Shown: positions 1-5,035, counted from the stretch's first letter. The stretch: 12,918 bases of DNA from Thermoproteota archaeon (GCA_003661385.1 QMWA01000028.1:1-12918), one strand, 5' to 3'. Made by a program: numbers and translations. The notes: generated from the sequence alone by a model not told the origin.

Positions 1-209
1 CTGTAACAGCTAGTGAGTGCGAGGAAAACATGAAGTTCGCCATGGAACTTGGGCTTGAGCCAGTGGAGCCGCCTGAGCTGGTTAAGAAGGCGGGAGAAGC
101 TTGTCAAGGAGCCGTCAGGTTCCACCCCCACGTCCATGACACACCAGGCTTCTTCATAGCAGTTTTCACAAAGCACAGAAAACATTTTTATTGTGACGAG
201 CGGGTATAA
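1..209 (+). CDS. NOL1/NOP2/Sun-type RNA cytosine-C5 methyltransferase, C-terminal end (partial)
   Basis: This is the 3' end of a gene that enters from the left edge; the first whole codon is at 3 and the TAA stop is at 207-209, leaving 68 visible residues. The tail RFHPHVHDTPGFFIAVFTK is typical of the C-terminus of the SAM-dependent NOL1/NOP2/Sun (RsmB/Trm4-like) family, which methylates cytosine C5 in rRNA or tRNA; in the family this segment closes the Rossmann methyltransferase fold. The catalytic cysteines and SAM-binding motifs lie outside the window, so the substrate cannot be judged. The stop is 4 nt before a tRNA-Leu gene, and the tRNA's TATA-like element lies within the last codons of this gene. 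A tRNA substrate would suit the neighbour, but that is inference. Confidence 0.8.
   Translation, partial: VTASECEENMKFAMELGLEPVEPPELVKKAGEACQGAVRFHPHVHDTPGFFIAVFTKHRKHFYCDERV
181..191 (+). promoter_or_regulatory. TATA-like box of tRNA-Leu(CAA)
   Basis: The AT-rich element AACATTTTTAT is centred about 27 bp upstream of the mature tRNA 5' end, the usual archaeal TATA position. The identical element stands upstream of the second tRNA-Leu gene in this window, which supports it as a promoter. It lies inside the final codons of the preceding methyltransferase gene. Confidence 0.6.
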
Positions 210-246
210 GCTAGCGGGGGTAGCCAAGCCTGGCCAACGGCGGCAG

Positions 247-258
247 TGAAACGCTGAG
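247..258 (+). other. Non-canonical tRNA intron (position 30/31), 12 nt
   Basis: The segment TGAAACGCTGAG interrupts the 5' anticodon strand between tRNA positions 30 and 31. This register forms a full bulge-helix-bulge: central 4-bp helix 241-244 with 253-256 (C-G, G-U, G-C, C-G), and 3-nt bulges AG|T and AG|A, each cut after the second base. The inner part is one G-C pair closing an AAA loop. Two shifted registers (245-256 and 246-257) would give the same mature sequence but do not form this motif. Such introns are known to need a heteromeric archaeal splicing endonuclease. Confidence 0.85.
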
Positions 259-271
259 ACTCAAGATCTGC

Positions 272-310
272 TCCCTTAGGGGTTCGTGGGTTCAAATCCC
301 ACCCCCCGCA
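272..310 (+). repeat. 39-bp perfect direct repeat, copy 1 (3' part of tRNA-Leu)
   Basis: The variable arm, T arm and 3' acceptor of this tRNA match bases 2319-2357 exactly. The match ends at the discriminator base in both copies and the flanking bases differ. The pair brackets about 2 kb holding two protein genes. Shared tRNA ancestry is the simplest explanation. Confidence 0.9.
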
Positions 311-324
311 CTCGGGTGCAGAAG

Positions 325-1089
325 ATGAGACTGTCAACAACCTTGATGCTAATGGTGCTTGGGGTAGTAGCTATCACAGTAGTCAGCTTTCTGATACCTG
401 GAAAAGAGAGGAGTCCTCCATTTGAGCTTAAGGTCAGGCTTGTGACCCCAGAGAGGTGTGTTTACGAGAGCTCTGGTGGAGATAGCAGAGTCAGGGTTGT
501 GATGGAGCTGACCTCTCAGGTAGAGCTCAACGGGAGCATGTTCTATAGGATAGTCGGGAGCATACGCGAGGAGGAAGAGGAAAGCTTCTATATGGTGAGG
601 GAAGAGCTCCTCGCCTCGTGCAACAGCCTTCTGCCCTTCATGGTGAACCTCACATACATAAACAACAGCATCACCGTAGCTAAGCTTAACATGACCTTCA
701 GCCAGGAGAGAGGGAAGGTCCTGATCTGTTTCCACAGGGTTGGGCTTGAAAAAGCCAAGACAGCCTGCATAGAGCCAGGTAGGAAGGTCTATGACTCTCT
801 CTCAGAGCTGTATTTCCTCAGGTCTATTAGCTGGAGGGAGGGAGTTGTAGTTAGGTTCTATTACTTGGCATCAGACTTCAAGGTTGAGGAAGTAGAGGCC
901 TCCTTTGCAGGATATGAGAACCTGACAGTTCCAGCTGGCAGCTTTAGCTGCGTGAGAGTGTTCATAAAGACACCTAAGCAGGAGATCTGGCTTTGGATAA
1001 GCTTGGCTCCACCCCACCCGATAGTTCAAATTGAGAGTAGAGGAGAAGAAAAGACTCTTCTCAAGCTTGTGGAGTACAGATCTAGCTAG
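325..1089 (+). CDS. Membrane-anchored exported protein of unknown function
   Basis: This 254-residue protein has one hydrophobic N-terminal segment (about residues 5-25) ending in FLIPGKE, which should act as an uncleaved anchor or signal peptide, followed by a soluble, probably extracytoplasmic domain. Five N-glycosylation sequons are visible (NGS, NLT twice, NNS, NMT). The C-terminal pattern NLTVPAGSFSCVRV, then a Trp-containing strand, P-H-P-I-V-Q-I-E and a final LVEY, resembles beta-rich DUF3108-like domains, but I cannot assign a family securely. ATG 325 is chosen because the longer frame runs back into the tRNA; GTG 316 is an alternative. The start is 14 nt after tRNA-Leu(CAA) with no separate promoter. 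The stop overlaps the convergent regulator gene by 8 bp. Its position opposite a membrane-tethered regulator suggests, without proof, a shared envelope role. Confidence 0.8.
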   Translation: MRLSTTLMLMVLGVVAITVVSFLIPGKERSPPFELKVRLVTPERCVYESSGGDSRVRVVMELTSQVELNGSMFYRIVGSIREEEEESFYMVREELLASCNSLLPFMVNLTYINNSITVAKLNMTFSQERGKVLICFHRVGLEKAKTACIEPGRKVYDSLSELYFLRSISWREGVVVRFYYLASDFKVEEVEASFAGYENLTVPAGSFSCVRVFIKTPKQEIWLWISLAPPHPIVQIESRGEEKTLLKLVEYRSS

Positions 1090-2092
1090 GCTCCTGGAAC
1101 AGACCAGCTACGCTCTTAGATAGCACTATGATGTTGGTCTTCCCCTGAGGCTTCTTGACGACTAGCCCCTTTTCCTCCAGAACCTTCAGAACCCTACTGA
1201 CCTTCGCCTTGGACAGGCCTGTTGCCTCTGGAAGCTCCTTTTGCAGCATGGATCCGCCAGCATCCAGTATCACCCTCAAGATGGCCCTCTCGTCATTTGT
1301 TAGAAGATCCATGCTGTTTATCTTTGGAAGCCTAGCCCTTCTCCTAGCCCTCATGAAGGCTACAGCTGCAACCGAGGCGCCACCTCCGACAATTAGCACA
1401 GCTACCACTGCGAGCATCGGAACCCTGCTACTCTCGCTTGCTACAACAGACGCTGAAACAGATATCCTCTGTCCGGGGGCTAGCTTGCTGAAGCTCCACT
1501 CTATTGTCATCTCACCAGACCATATATTCAGAGCAGTCCTGTTTGGTGTTGGAAAGTATACAGGGAGAGCTTCGACTATCTGCTTTGCTATATACCCCTC
1601 TGGGAGGATGACCTTTATCAGGACGCTATCAACAGAGGCATTTGGGCAGAAGAACTCATAGGACAGGTAGAACTTCTCCCCTTCGAGGACGCCAATCTTG
1701 ACATTACGCCGGTAAGCGAAGACAATCACCTTAAACTTAAATTGCTCGCTTGAGCCAGGTGGGATCTCCTGCTTGAACACAACCGCCACAGAGTCGCGGA
1801 AACCAGAGGTGTTGCTTAAGATCTCTACTGTGTACTTCTGCTCACCTCCTGCAGGCTCTGGAAAGGCCTCGCTGACCCTGTACTTCCTGTGAGCTTCACG
1901 CGGAATCACCGGGAAGACCACGGATTTTATCGGAGATCCGCCGCTGTTCACTACCGAGCCTGAAACAACCATAGTCACTGGCCCATCTGGTGGAACGAGA
2001 AGCTCTACTTTAAGCTCAGGAATGGTAGCCTCAGCCTGCTGTGGAAGAAACCCCGTGAAAGCCAGCAGGACAAGCATCAACACCTTAGCCAA
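1082..2092 (-). CDS. Membrane-tethered winged-helix transcription regulator with ectodomain
   Basis: This 336-residue protein reads in order: a Sec signal peptide (residues 1-22, MAKVLMLVLLAFTGF then QQAEA); an extracytoplasmic beta-rich region to about 224 with sequons NTS, NAS and NRT; one membrane helix (about 225-247) followed by the basic stop-transfer RARRRAR; and a cytoplasmic winged helix-turn-helix (about 262-325) with LTNDERAILRVILDAGG, recognition-helix region LSKAKVSRVLKVLEEKG and wing LVVKKPQGKTN. The last domain is MarR/IclR-like, as in many archaeal membrane HTH proteins. It could sense an envelope signal and act on DNA at the membrane; ligand and targets are unknown. TTG 2092 is chosen because AAGGTG lies 7 nt before it and because a TATA box at 2142-2150 leaves the upstream GTG 2140 too close to be transcribed. 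ATG 2077 is an alternative. Confidence 0.85.
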   Translation of the reverse strand: MAKVLMLVLLAFTGFLPQQAEATIPELKVELLVPPDGPVTMVVSGSVVNSGGSPIKSVVFPVIPREAHRKYRVSEAFPEPAGGEQKYTVEILSNTSGFRDSVAVVFKQEIPPGSSEQFKFKVIVFAYRRNVKIGVLEGEKFYLSYEFFCPNASVDSVLIKVILPEGYIAKQIVEALPVYFPTPNRTALNIWSGEMTIEWSFSKLAPGQRISVSASVVASESSRVPMLAVVAVLIVGGGASVAAVAFMRARRRARLPKINSMDLLTNDERAILRVILDAGGSMLQKELPEATGLSKAKVSRVLKVLEEKGLVVKKPQGKTNIIVLSKSVAGLFQEPS

Positions 2093-2141
2093 CTCATGAC
2101 ACCTTAATATGATGGTGCTGAAACTCCTATCTGACGGCACC

Positions 2142-2150
2142 TTTATACTT
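2142..2150 (-). promoter_or_regulatory. TATA box of the membrane winged-helix regulator
   Basis: Read on the minus strand the box is AAGTATAAA. A transcript start about 25 bp downstream (near 2120) gives a short leader of roughly 28 nt with an AAGGTG ribosome binding site (2100-2105) before TTG 2092. This rules against the longer GTG start at 2140. Confidence 0.65.
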
Positions 2151-2200
2151 TTCCTAAGCTGTTGTAGTCTAGAGTGCAGACAGCAGCACGCCCATAGGAT

Positions 2201-2211
2201 AACATTTTTAT
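2201..2211 (+). promoter_or_regulatory. TATA-like box of tRNA-Leu(TAA)
   Basis: The element AACATTTTTAT is identical to the one ahead of the first tRNA-Leu gene and is centred about 32 bp before the tRNA 5' end, implying a few bases of 5' leader removed by RNase P. It sits about 50 bp from the divergent regulator promoter. Confidence 0.6.
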
Positions 2212-2271
2212 CCCAACCTTAGAAAGCATAGACTAGAGGCGGGGGTTGCCGAGCCTGGACAAAGGCGCAGG

Positions 2272-2289
2272 AGCCGTCATGGCGGTGTG
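2272..2289 (+). other. Non-canonical tRNA intron (position 30/31), 18 nt
   Basis: This intron occupies the same 30/31 position as the one in tRNA-Leu(CAA). In this register, three of four central pairs form between 2266-2269 and 2284-2287 (C-G, G-U, C-G, then A/G mismatch), with 3-nt bulges GG|A and TG|A. An inner hairpin pairs GCCG 2273-2276 with TGGC 2280-2283 around a TCA loop. A register one base to the right (2273-2290) would give the same mature RNA. Confidence 0.8.
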
Positions 2290-2296
2290 ACTTAAG

Positions 2297-2312
2297 ATCT
2301 AGGTGGTGAGTA
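2297..2312 (+). other. Canonical tRNA intron (position 37/38), 16 nt
   Basis: The intron lies directly 3' of the anticodon loop base G37. It forms a regular bulge-helix-bulge: central helix CTTA 2291-2294 with TGAG 2307-2310 (one G-U pair), and bulges AG|A (2295-2297) and TA|A (2311-2313). The inner helix is only about 2 bp. The outer helix is the anticodon stem CAGGA/TCCTG, which itself is interrupted by the 30/31 intron. Confidence 0.85.
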
Positions 2313-2318
2313 ATCCTG

Positions 2319-2357
2319 TCCCTTAGGGGTTCGTGGGTTCAAATCCCACCCCCCGCA
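2319..2357 (+). repeat. 39-bp perfect direct repeat, copy 2 (3' part of tRNA-Leu)
   Basis: Identical to 272-310 over 39 bases, ending exactly at the tRNA discriminator base. The two copies are 2047 bp apart in the same orientation. Confidence 0.9.
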
Positions 2358-2362
2358 TCCAA

Positions 2363-2743
2363 GTGGGTGAGGAGTTGGAAGACGAGCTACTGCTTGCTAA
2401 GCTGAAGAAGCTAGCTCAGATGCAGAGGAAGATAGCTGCAGTGAGAGAGGAGGAAGAGAAAAGGAAGAGCAGGGAGCAGCTCAGAAGGAAGCTGATAGCA
2501 AGCATGACTACGCGAGACGGAGTTGAAAAGCTGGAGGCCTTAAGGAGCAGCAGCCCTGAGCTTGCAAGGAAGATAGAGGATGTAATGCTTGAGATAGGTA
2601 GATCTTATGGCTTCAGGGTCTTATTCGACAGGTATGCCATTGAAGCTATTAGGAGAAAGCTTGTTGGAGAGGAGACCAGGATAAGGATTCAGAAGGATGG
2701 GCGTACGATAGACTTCAGTGAGTACATCAGAGGAAGTACGTGA
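2363..2743 (+). CDS. Probable divergent PDCD5-family DNA-binding protein
   Basis: The 126-residue product is highly charged. A helical N-terminal part (about 4-48: ELEDELLLAKLKKLAQMQRK, then E/K/R-rich) precedes a compact segment with QLRRKLIASMTTRDGVEKL and SPELARKIEDVMLEI. It matches the order seen in archaeal PDCD5 (QL...ILTPEA.ERL...PELARQVE..L..L) and ends in a basic strand ETRIRIQK. PDCD5 proteins are small archaeal/eukaryal three-helix proteins reported to bind DNA. The usual ILTPEARERL is altered here and a tail of about 13 residues is added, so the assignment is tentative. GTG 2363 is taken as start since the frame otherwise reads back through the tRNA T arm; TTG 2375 is a weaker choice. 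It lies 5 nt after tRNA-Leu(TAA) and has no promoter of its own. Confidence 0.6.
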   Translation: MGEELEDELLLAKLKKLAQMQRKIAAVREEEEKRKSREQLRRKLIASMTTRDGVEKLEALRSSSPELARKIEDVMLEIGRSYGFRVLFDRYAIEAIRRKLVGEETRIRIQKDGRTIDFSEYIRGST

Positions 2744-2765
2744 AGCCTAAGCTTCATGGGCTAAA

Positions 2766-2776
2766 GTTATAAATAG
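2766..2776 (+). promoter_or_regulatory. TATA box of the DUF92 gene
   Basis: GTTATAAATAG is centred about 32 bp before the TTG start at 2803, which places the transcript start only a few bases upstream of the start codon, so the mRNA has little or no leader. Confidence 0.65.
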
Positions 2777-2802
2777 CTTGTTTTGATACCTGCTGATCAG
2801 CC

Positions 2803-3609
2803 TTGCTGGCGATTAGAACCCTGGAAGGACTCTTAGTCACTTCTATCTTGGGCGTATTAAGCTATAGGAGGAAGCTAGTTGACGAAAGTGGGGTTATAGC
2901 GGGAGTATTCGTCGGGACAAGCGTGATAGCATTCGGCGGCTGGGAGATGTTCATACTGCTGGCTATATTCCATTTTGTAGCCGGGTTTTTCACGCACTAC
3001 AAGTATGAGGCTAAAGCTGCTAAGGGAGTCGCAGAGTTCAAGGGAGGAGCTAGATCATGGCAAAATGTCCTGGCGAATGGGCTTGTACCCACCTTAACTG
3101 CAGTAGCAGAGTACCTCCATGGAGGAAACACCATGACTCTAGCTTTTGTAGGCGCTGTGGGCGCATCCCTCTCTGACACTCTGAGCAATGAGATTGGGGT
3201 CTTGAACCCTACGCCTCCAAGGCTGATAACGTCCTTAAGAAGGAGAGTGCCTCCTGGCTATCCTGGAGGAGTTTCTCCACTTGGAACGTTCACAGCTTTT
3301 GCTGCCCCACTGTCTCTGGGGATGGTAGCTTACTGGCTTGGAGTGATACCAAGGAGCATACCTGCAGCAATCAGTGTTGGGCTGGCTGGAGCTGTTGGTT
3401 CTCTAGTGGATAGCTTGATAGGAGCAACGCTACAGGGAGTCTATATATGCAGTGTCTGTGGGAAGTTTACAGAGAAGAGGTATCACTGTGGGAAGCCTGC
3501 TAGGCTGCATAGAGGATATGAGGCTGTGAACAATCATGTAGTCAATTTACTGATGTCTACTACTGGAGCTGCCGCCGCTATAGCTATATGGGGGTTATTA
3601 AACTTCTAG
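2803..3609 (+). CDS. DUF92 (VTE6/TMEM19-like) integral membrane protein
   Basis: The 268-residue protein has about six hydrophobic segments and the hallmarks of DUF92: GASLSDTLSNEIGVL (about residues 124-138), the adjacent PPRLITSLRRRVPPGYPGGVS, and a C-terminal CSVCGKFTEKRYHCGKP followed by RGYEAVNNHVVN. A plant member, VTE6, is a phytyl-phosphate kinase that uses nucleoside triphosphates; archaeal members may act on isoprenoid phosphates for lipid recycling, but that is inference. The loop with three cysteines and a histidine could bind zinc. The TTG start at 2803 is supported by the nearby TATA box and by the length, which is usual for the family. It is followed at once by the TFB promoter and seems monocistronic. 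Confidence 0.85.
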   Translation: MLAIRTLEGLLVTSILGVLSYRRKLVDESGVIAGVFVGTSVIAFGGWEMFILLAIFHFVAGFFTHYKYEAKAAKGVAEFKGGARSWQNVLANGLVPTLTAVAEYLHGGNTMTLAFVGAVGASLSDTLSNEIGVLNPTPPRLITSLRRRVPPGYPGGVSPLGTFTAFAAPLSLGMVAYWLGVIPRSIPAAISVGLAGAVGSLVDSLIGATLQGVYICSVCGKFTEKRYHCGKPARLHRGYEAVNNHVVNLLMSTTGAAAAIAIWGLLNF

Positions 3610-3616
3610 AAACAGT

Positions 3617-3642
3617 TATAAGCCAACACCGAAAAGCTTATA
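3617..3642. repeat. Inverted repeat overlapping the TFB TATA box
   Basis: The perfect 7-bp arms TATAAGC (3617-3623) and GCTTATA (3636-3642) are separated by 12 bp. The right arm is the first half of the TFB TATA box. It may be an operator or a back-to-back pair of TATA elements. Confidence 0.5.
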
Positions 3643-3646
3643 TATG
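3630..3646 (+). promoter_or_regulatory. Strong BRE/TATA promoter of tfb
   Basis: A purine-rich BRE (CGAAAAG, 3630-3636) precedes the box CTTATATATG (3637-3646). The predicted transcript start near 3666 lies between the TTG at 3664 and the ATG at 3673, so the TFB mRNA is leaderless or nearly so. Confidence 0.75.
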
Positions 3647-3672
3647 ATTTTATATTAAGTTTTTTGGTTGAT

Positions 3673-4620
3673 ATGCGAGAGCTTATAGGTGAGATACCTA
3701 AGAAGTGCCCATACTGTGGTAGTGACAGGATAATAATAGATGTGGGTAGCGGAGAAGCTGTCTGCATGGGGTGTGGCAGAGTAATAGAAGAGAACCTCAT
3801 AGACAGCGGGAAAGAGTGGAGAGAGTTCGATGATGAGGTGAGCGCTGAAAGGGCTAGAGTAGGGCCCTCAACGTCCCCTGTCAAGGTGGGCTTTGGGCTG
3901 ACAACAGAGTTCGATCTCTATAGCAAGGGAGTAAAGCTCCCTCAGGAAATAAGGAAGAAGGCAGGGAAGATAGCTCTGCTCCAGTGGAGAGCAACCAGAG
4001 ACACTATGCCAAAGAGGTCTGTCAGTACAGCACTACCACAGCTTAAGAGGGCTGCTTCAAGCCTAGGGCTCTCAGACCACGTGATAGAAGAGGCAGCCAT
4101 GATATACAGGAAGGCGTCAGCAGCAGACCTGATTAAGGGCAGAAGTGTGATAGCAACAATAGCAGCAGCAGTGTACATAGCTGTAAGGCTCAACCACGTC
4201 GCAAGAACACTTGAAGAAGTAGCTAAGGAATTTGGGATCTCAGAGAAGGACCTTGGGAGGAACTTCAGGCTCTTAATCAGAGAACTCAACTTAAAGCTCC
4301 CACCTCCATCACCAGAGGCCTTCGTTGAGAGAATCTGCAGAGAGCTGAAGCTCCCAGGTGAAGTCGCTGCTAAAGCCCATCAAGTGCTGAAAAAGGCTAG
4401 AGAGGCTGGGATAACAATGGGCAAGGAGCCCTGTGGGATAGCTGCAGCAGCAGTATACATGGCCTGCCAGGAAACCAATGAGAAAAGAACTCAGAGGGAG
4501 CTAGCTCAAGCAGCTGGAGTGACAGAGGTAACAGTCAGGAACAGGTTTAAGGAGCTTGTAAACAAGCTTTACCCCGGCAAGGCTATAGTCGAGGAGATCG
4601 CTAGCAAAAGAAGGGAGTAG
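3673..4620 (+). CDS. tfb: Transcription initiation factor TFB
   Basis: TFB, the archaeal TFIIB, bridges TBP-bound promoter DNA and RNA polymerase. The 315-residue product has an N-terminal zinc ribbon with CPYC (residues 12-15) and CMGC (31-34), the B-reader/linker region with KEWREFDDE and ERARVGPS, and two cyclin-fold repeats (about 105-200 and 205-300), the second ending in the helix-turn-helix-like TQRELAQAAGVTEVTVRNRFKEL that in this family reads the BRE. Length and all zinc ligands are normal. ATG 3673 is preferred; a TTG at 3664 is possible in the same frame and equally close to the predicted transcript start. The stop codon abuts that of the convergent aIF1 gene with no base between. 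Confidence 0.97.
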   Translation: MRELIGEIPKKCPYCGSDRIIIDVGSGEAVCMGCGRVIEENLIDSGKEWREFDDEVSAERARVGPSTSPVKVGFGLTTEFDLYSKGVKLPQEIRKKAGKIALLQWRATRDTMPKRSVSTALPQLKRAASSLGLSDHVIEEAAMIYRKASAADLIKGRSVIATIAAAVYIAVRLNHVARTLEEVAKEFGISEKDLGRNFRLLIRELNLKLPPPSPEAFVERICRELKLPGEVAAKAHQVLKKAREAGITMGKEPCGIAAAAVYMACQETNEKRTQRELAQAAGVTEVTVRNRFKELVNKLYPGKAIVEEIASKRRE

Positions 4621-4923
4621 CTACTCCTCTACCTCTATCCTCTCAGATGGGAACCCACGCTTTTCGAGTAGCTCTCGGACTCTTCTCGTATGCCTGCCTT
4701 GTAGGATTATCATGTTCTCCTTGACAGTTCCACCACAAGCGCACTTGGACTTCAAGTACTTGGCTATGTCATATATGTCGTCATCAGGGACGCCCTCTAT
4801 TATGGTTACATCCTTCCCCCACTTCCTTTTCTCAACCCTTATTTTGATCACTTGAAGCTCTAGCTCGCGGGTTTTACATGTGCAGAGTGCTATTGGTAGC
4901 CCACAGATTTCACATCTCTCCAT
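4621..4923 (-). CDS. sui1: Translation initiation factor aIF1 (SUI1 family)
   Basis: aIF1 binds the small ribosomal subunit near the P site and enforces start-codon fidelity. The 100-residue protein has the archaeal N-terminal cysteine cluster CEICGLPIALCTC (C4, C7, C13, C15) and the SUI1 core: KRKWGKDVTIIEGV, DIAKYLKSKCACGGTVK (the family signature LKSKCACGGT) and IILQGRHTRRVRELLEKRGF. Length is normal. ATG 4923 gives the usual N-terminus. Its tail meets the TFB stop. Its promoter is read leftward from the 152-bp gap shared with rpoP. The gene is essential in archaea and nothing appears missing. Confidence 0.96.
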   Translation of the reverse strand: MERCEICGLPIALCTCKTRELELQVIKIRVEKRKWGKDVTIIEGVPDDDIYDIAKYLKSKCACGGTVKENMIILQGRHTRRVRELLEKRGFPSERIEVEE

Positions 4924-4942
4924 GATATCCCACAGCTGCTCT

Positions 4943-4977
4943 GCTCTCTAGAGCATACCTTCCTAGGGTTTTAAAAC
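4943..4977 (-). promoter_or_regulatory. aIF1 promoter with a palindromic TATA box and an inverted repeat at the start site
   Basis: GTTTTAAAAC (4968-4977) is a perfect palindrome and the likely TATA box for leftward transcription. About 24 bp away, at the predicted transcript start, lies GCTCT-CT-AGAGC (4943-4954), an inverted repeat with 5-bp arms that could bind a regulator or form a hairpin in the leader of about 23 nt. Confidence 0.45.
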
Positions 4978-5035
4978 TTTATCATTGCTCTAAAGCCAGG
5001 AACTTAGGTAGAGTAAGAGGAATACCTGAGGCAAG

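Larger units (their letters stand above)
214..310 (+). tRNA. trnL-CAA: tRNA-Leu(CAA), with a 12-nt intron in the anticodon stem
   Basis: The acceptor stem pairs GCGGGGG (214-220) with CCCCCGC (303-309), with discriminator A310 and no encoded CCA. The D stem is GCC/GGC (223-225, 239-241). The T arm is GTGGG-TTCAAAT-CCCAC (286-302). A class II variable arm with a CCC/GGG stem lies at 272-285, as expected for leucine. The anticodon loop CTCAAGA (260-266) gives anticodon CAA at 262-264, which reads UUG. The 3' anticodon strand TCTGC (267-271) pairs with GCAGA only if 12 nt are removed from the 5' strand, which gives an 85-nt mature tRNA. The next reading frame starts 14 nt after the tRNA end, so the tRNA and that mRNA are probably one transcript. 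Confidence 0.95.
2239..2357 (+). tRNA. trnL-TAA: tRNA-Leu(TAA), with two introns
   Basis: The acceptor stem pairs GCGGGGG (2239-2245) with CCCCCGC (2350-2356), with discriminator A2357 and no encoded CCA. The D stem is GCC/GGC (2248-2250, 2264-2266), the class II variable arm 2319-2332 and the T arm 2333-2349. The mature anticodon arm CAGGA-CTTAAGA-TCCTG appears only after removing 18 nt from the 5' anticodon strand and 16 nt from the loop. The anticodon TAA is at 2293-2295 and reads UUA. The mature length is 85 nt, the same as the CAA isoacceptor. A reading frame starts 5 nt after the tRNA end, so tRNA 3' processing would release a nearly leaderless mRNA. Confidence 0.95.

Noticed and set aside
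286-324. Upstream extension of the membrane protein into the tRNA (MGSNPTPR...)
   Set aside because: These codons are the T arm and acceptor of tRNA-Leu. The same GSNPTP peptide appears upstream of the second tRNA-linked gene, which shows it is tRNA sequence read by chance.
2093-2140. Regulator start at GTG 2140
   Set aside because: The TATA box at 2142-2150 leaves no room for a transcript start before it, while TTG 2092 has AAGGTG at 7 nt and gives a clean signal peptide.
272-2357. Integrated element with attachment sites at the tRNA 3' ends
   Set aside because: There is no integrase, replication or viral gene, the bracketed genes match the rest in style, and both tRNAs are complete with different anticodons and their own promoters. 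Paralogy explains the repeat.
2333-2362. Upstream extension of the PDCD5-like protein into the tRNA
   Set aside because: Same reason: the frame passes through the T arm of tRNA-Leu(TAA). GTG 2363 is the first start after the tRNA.
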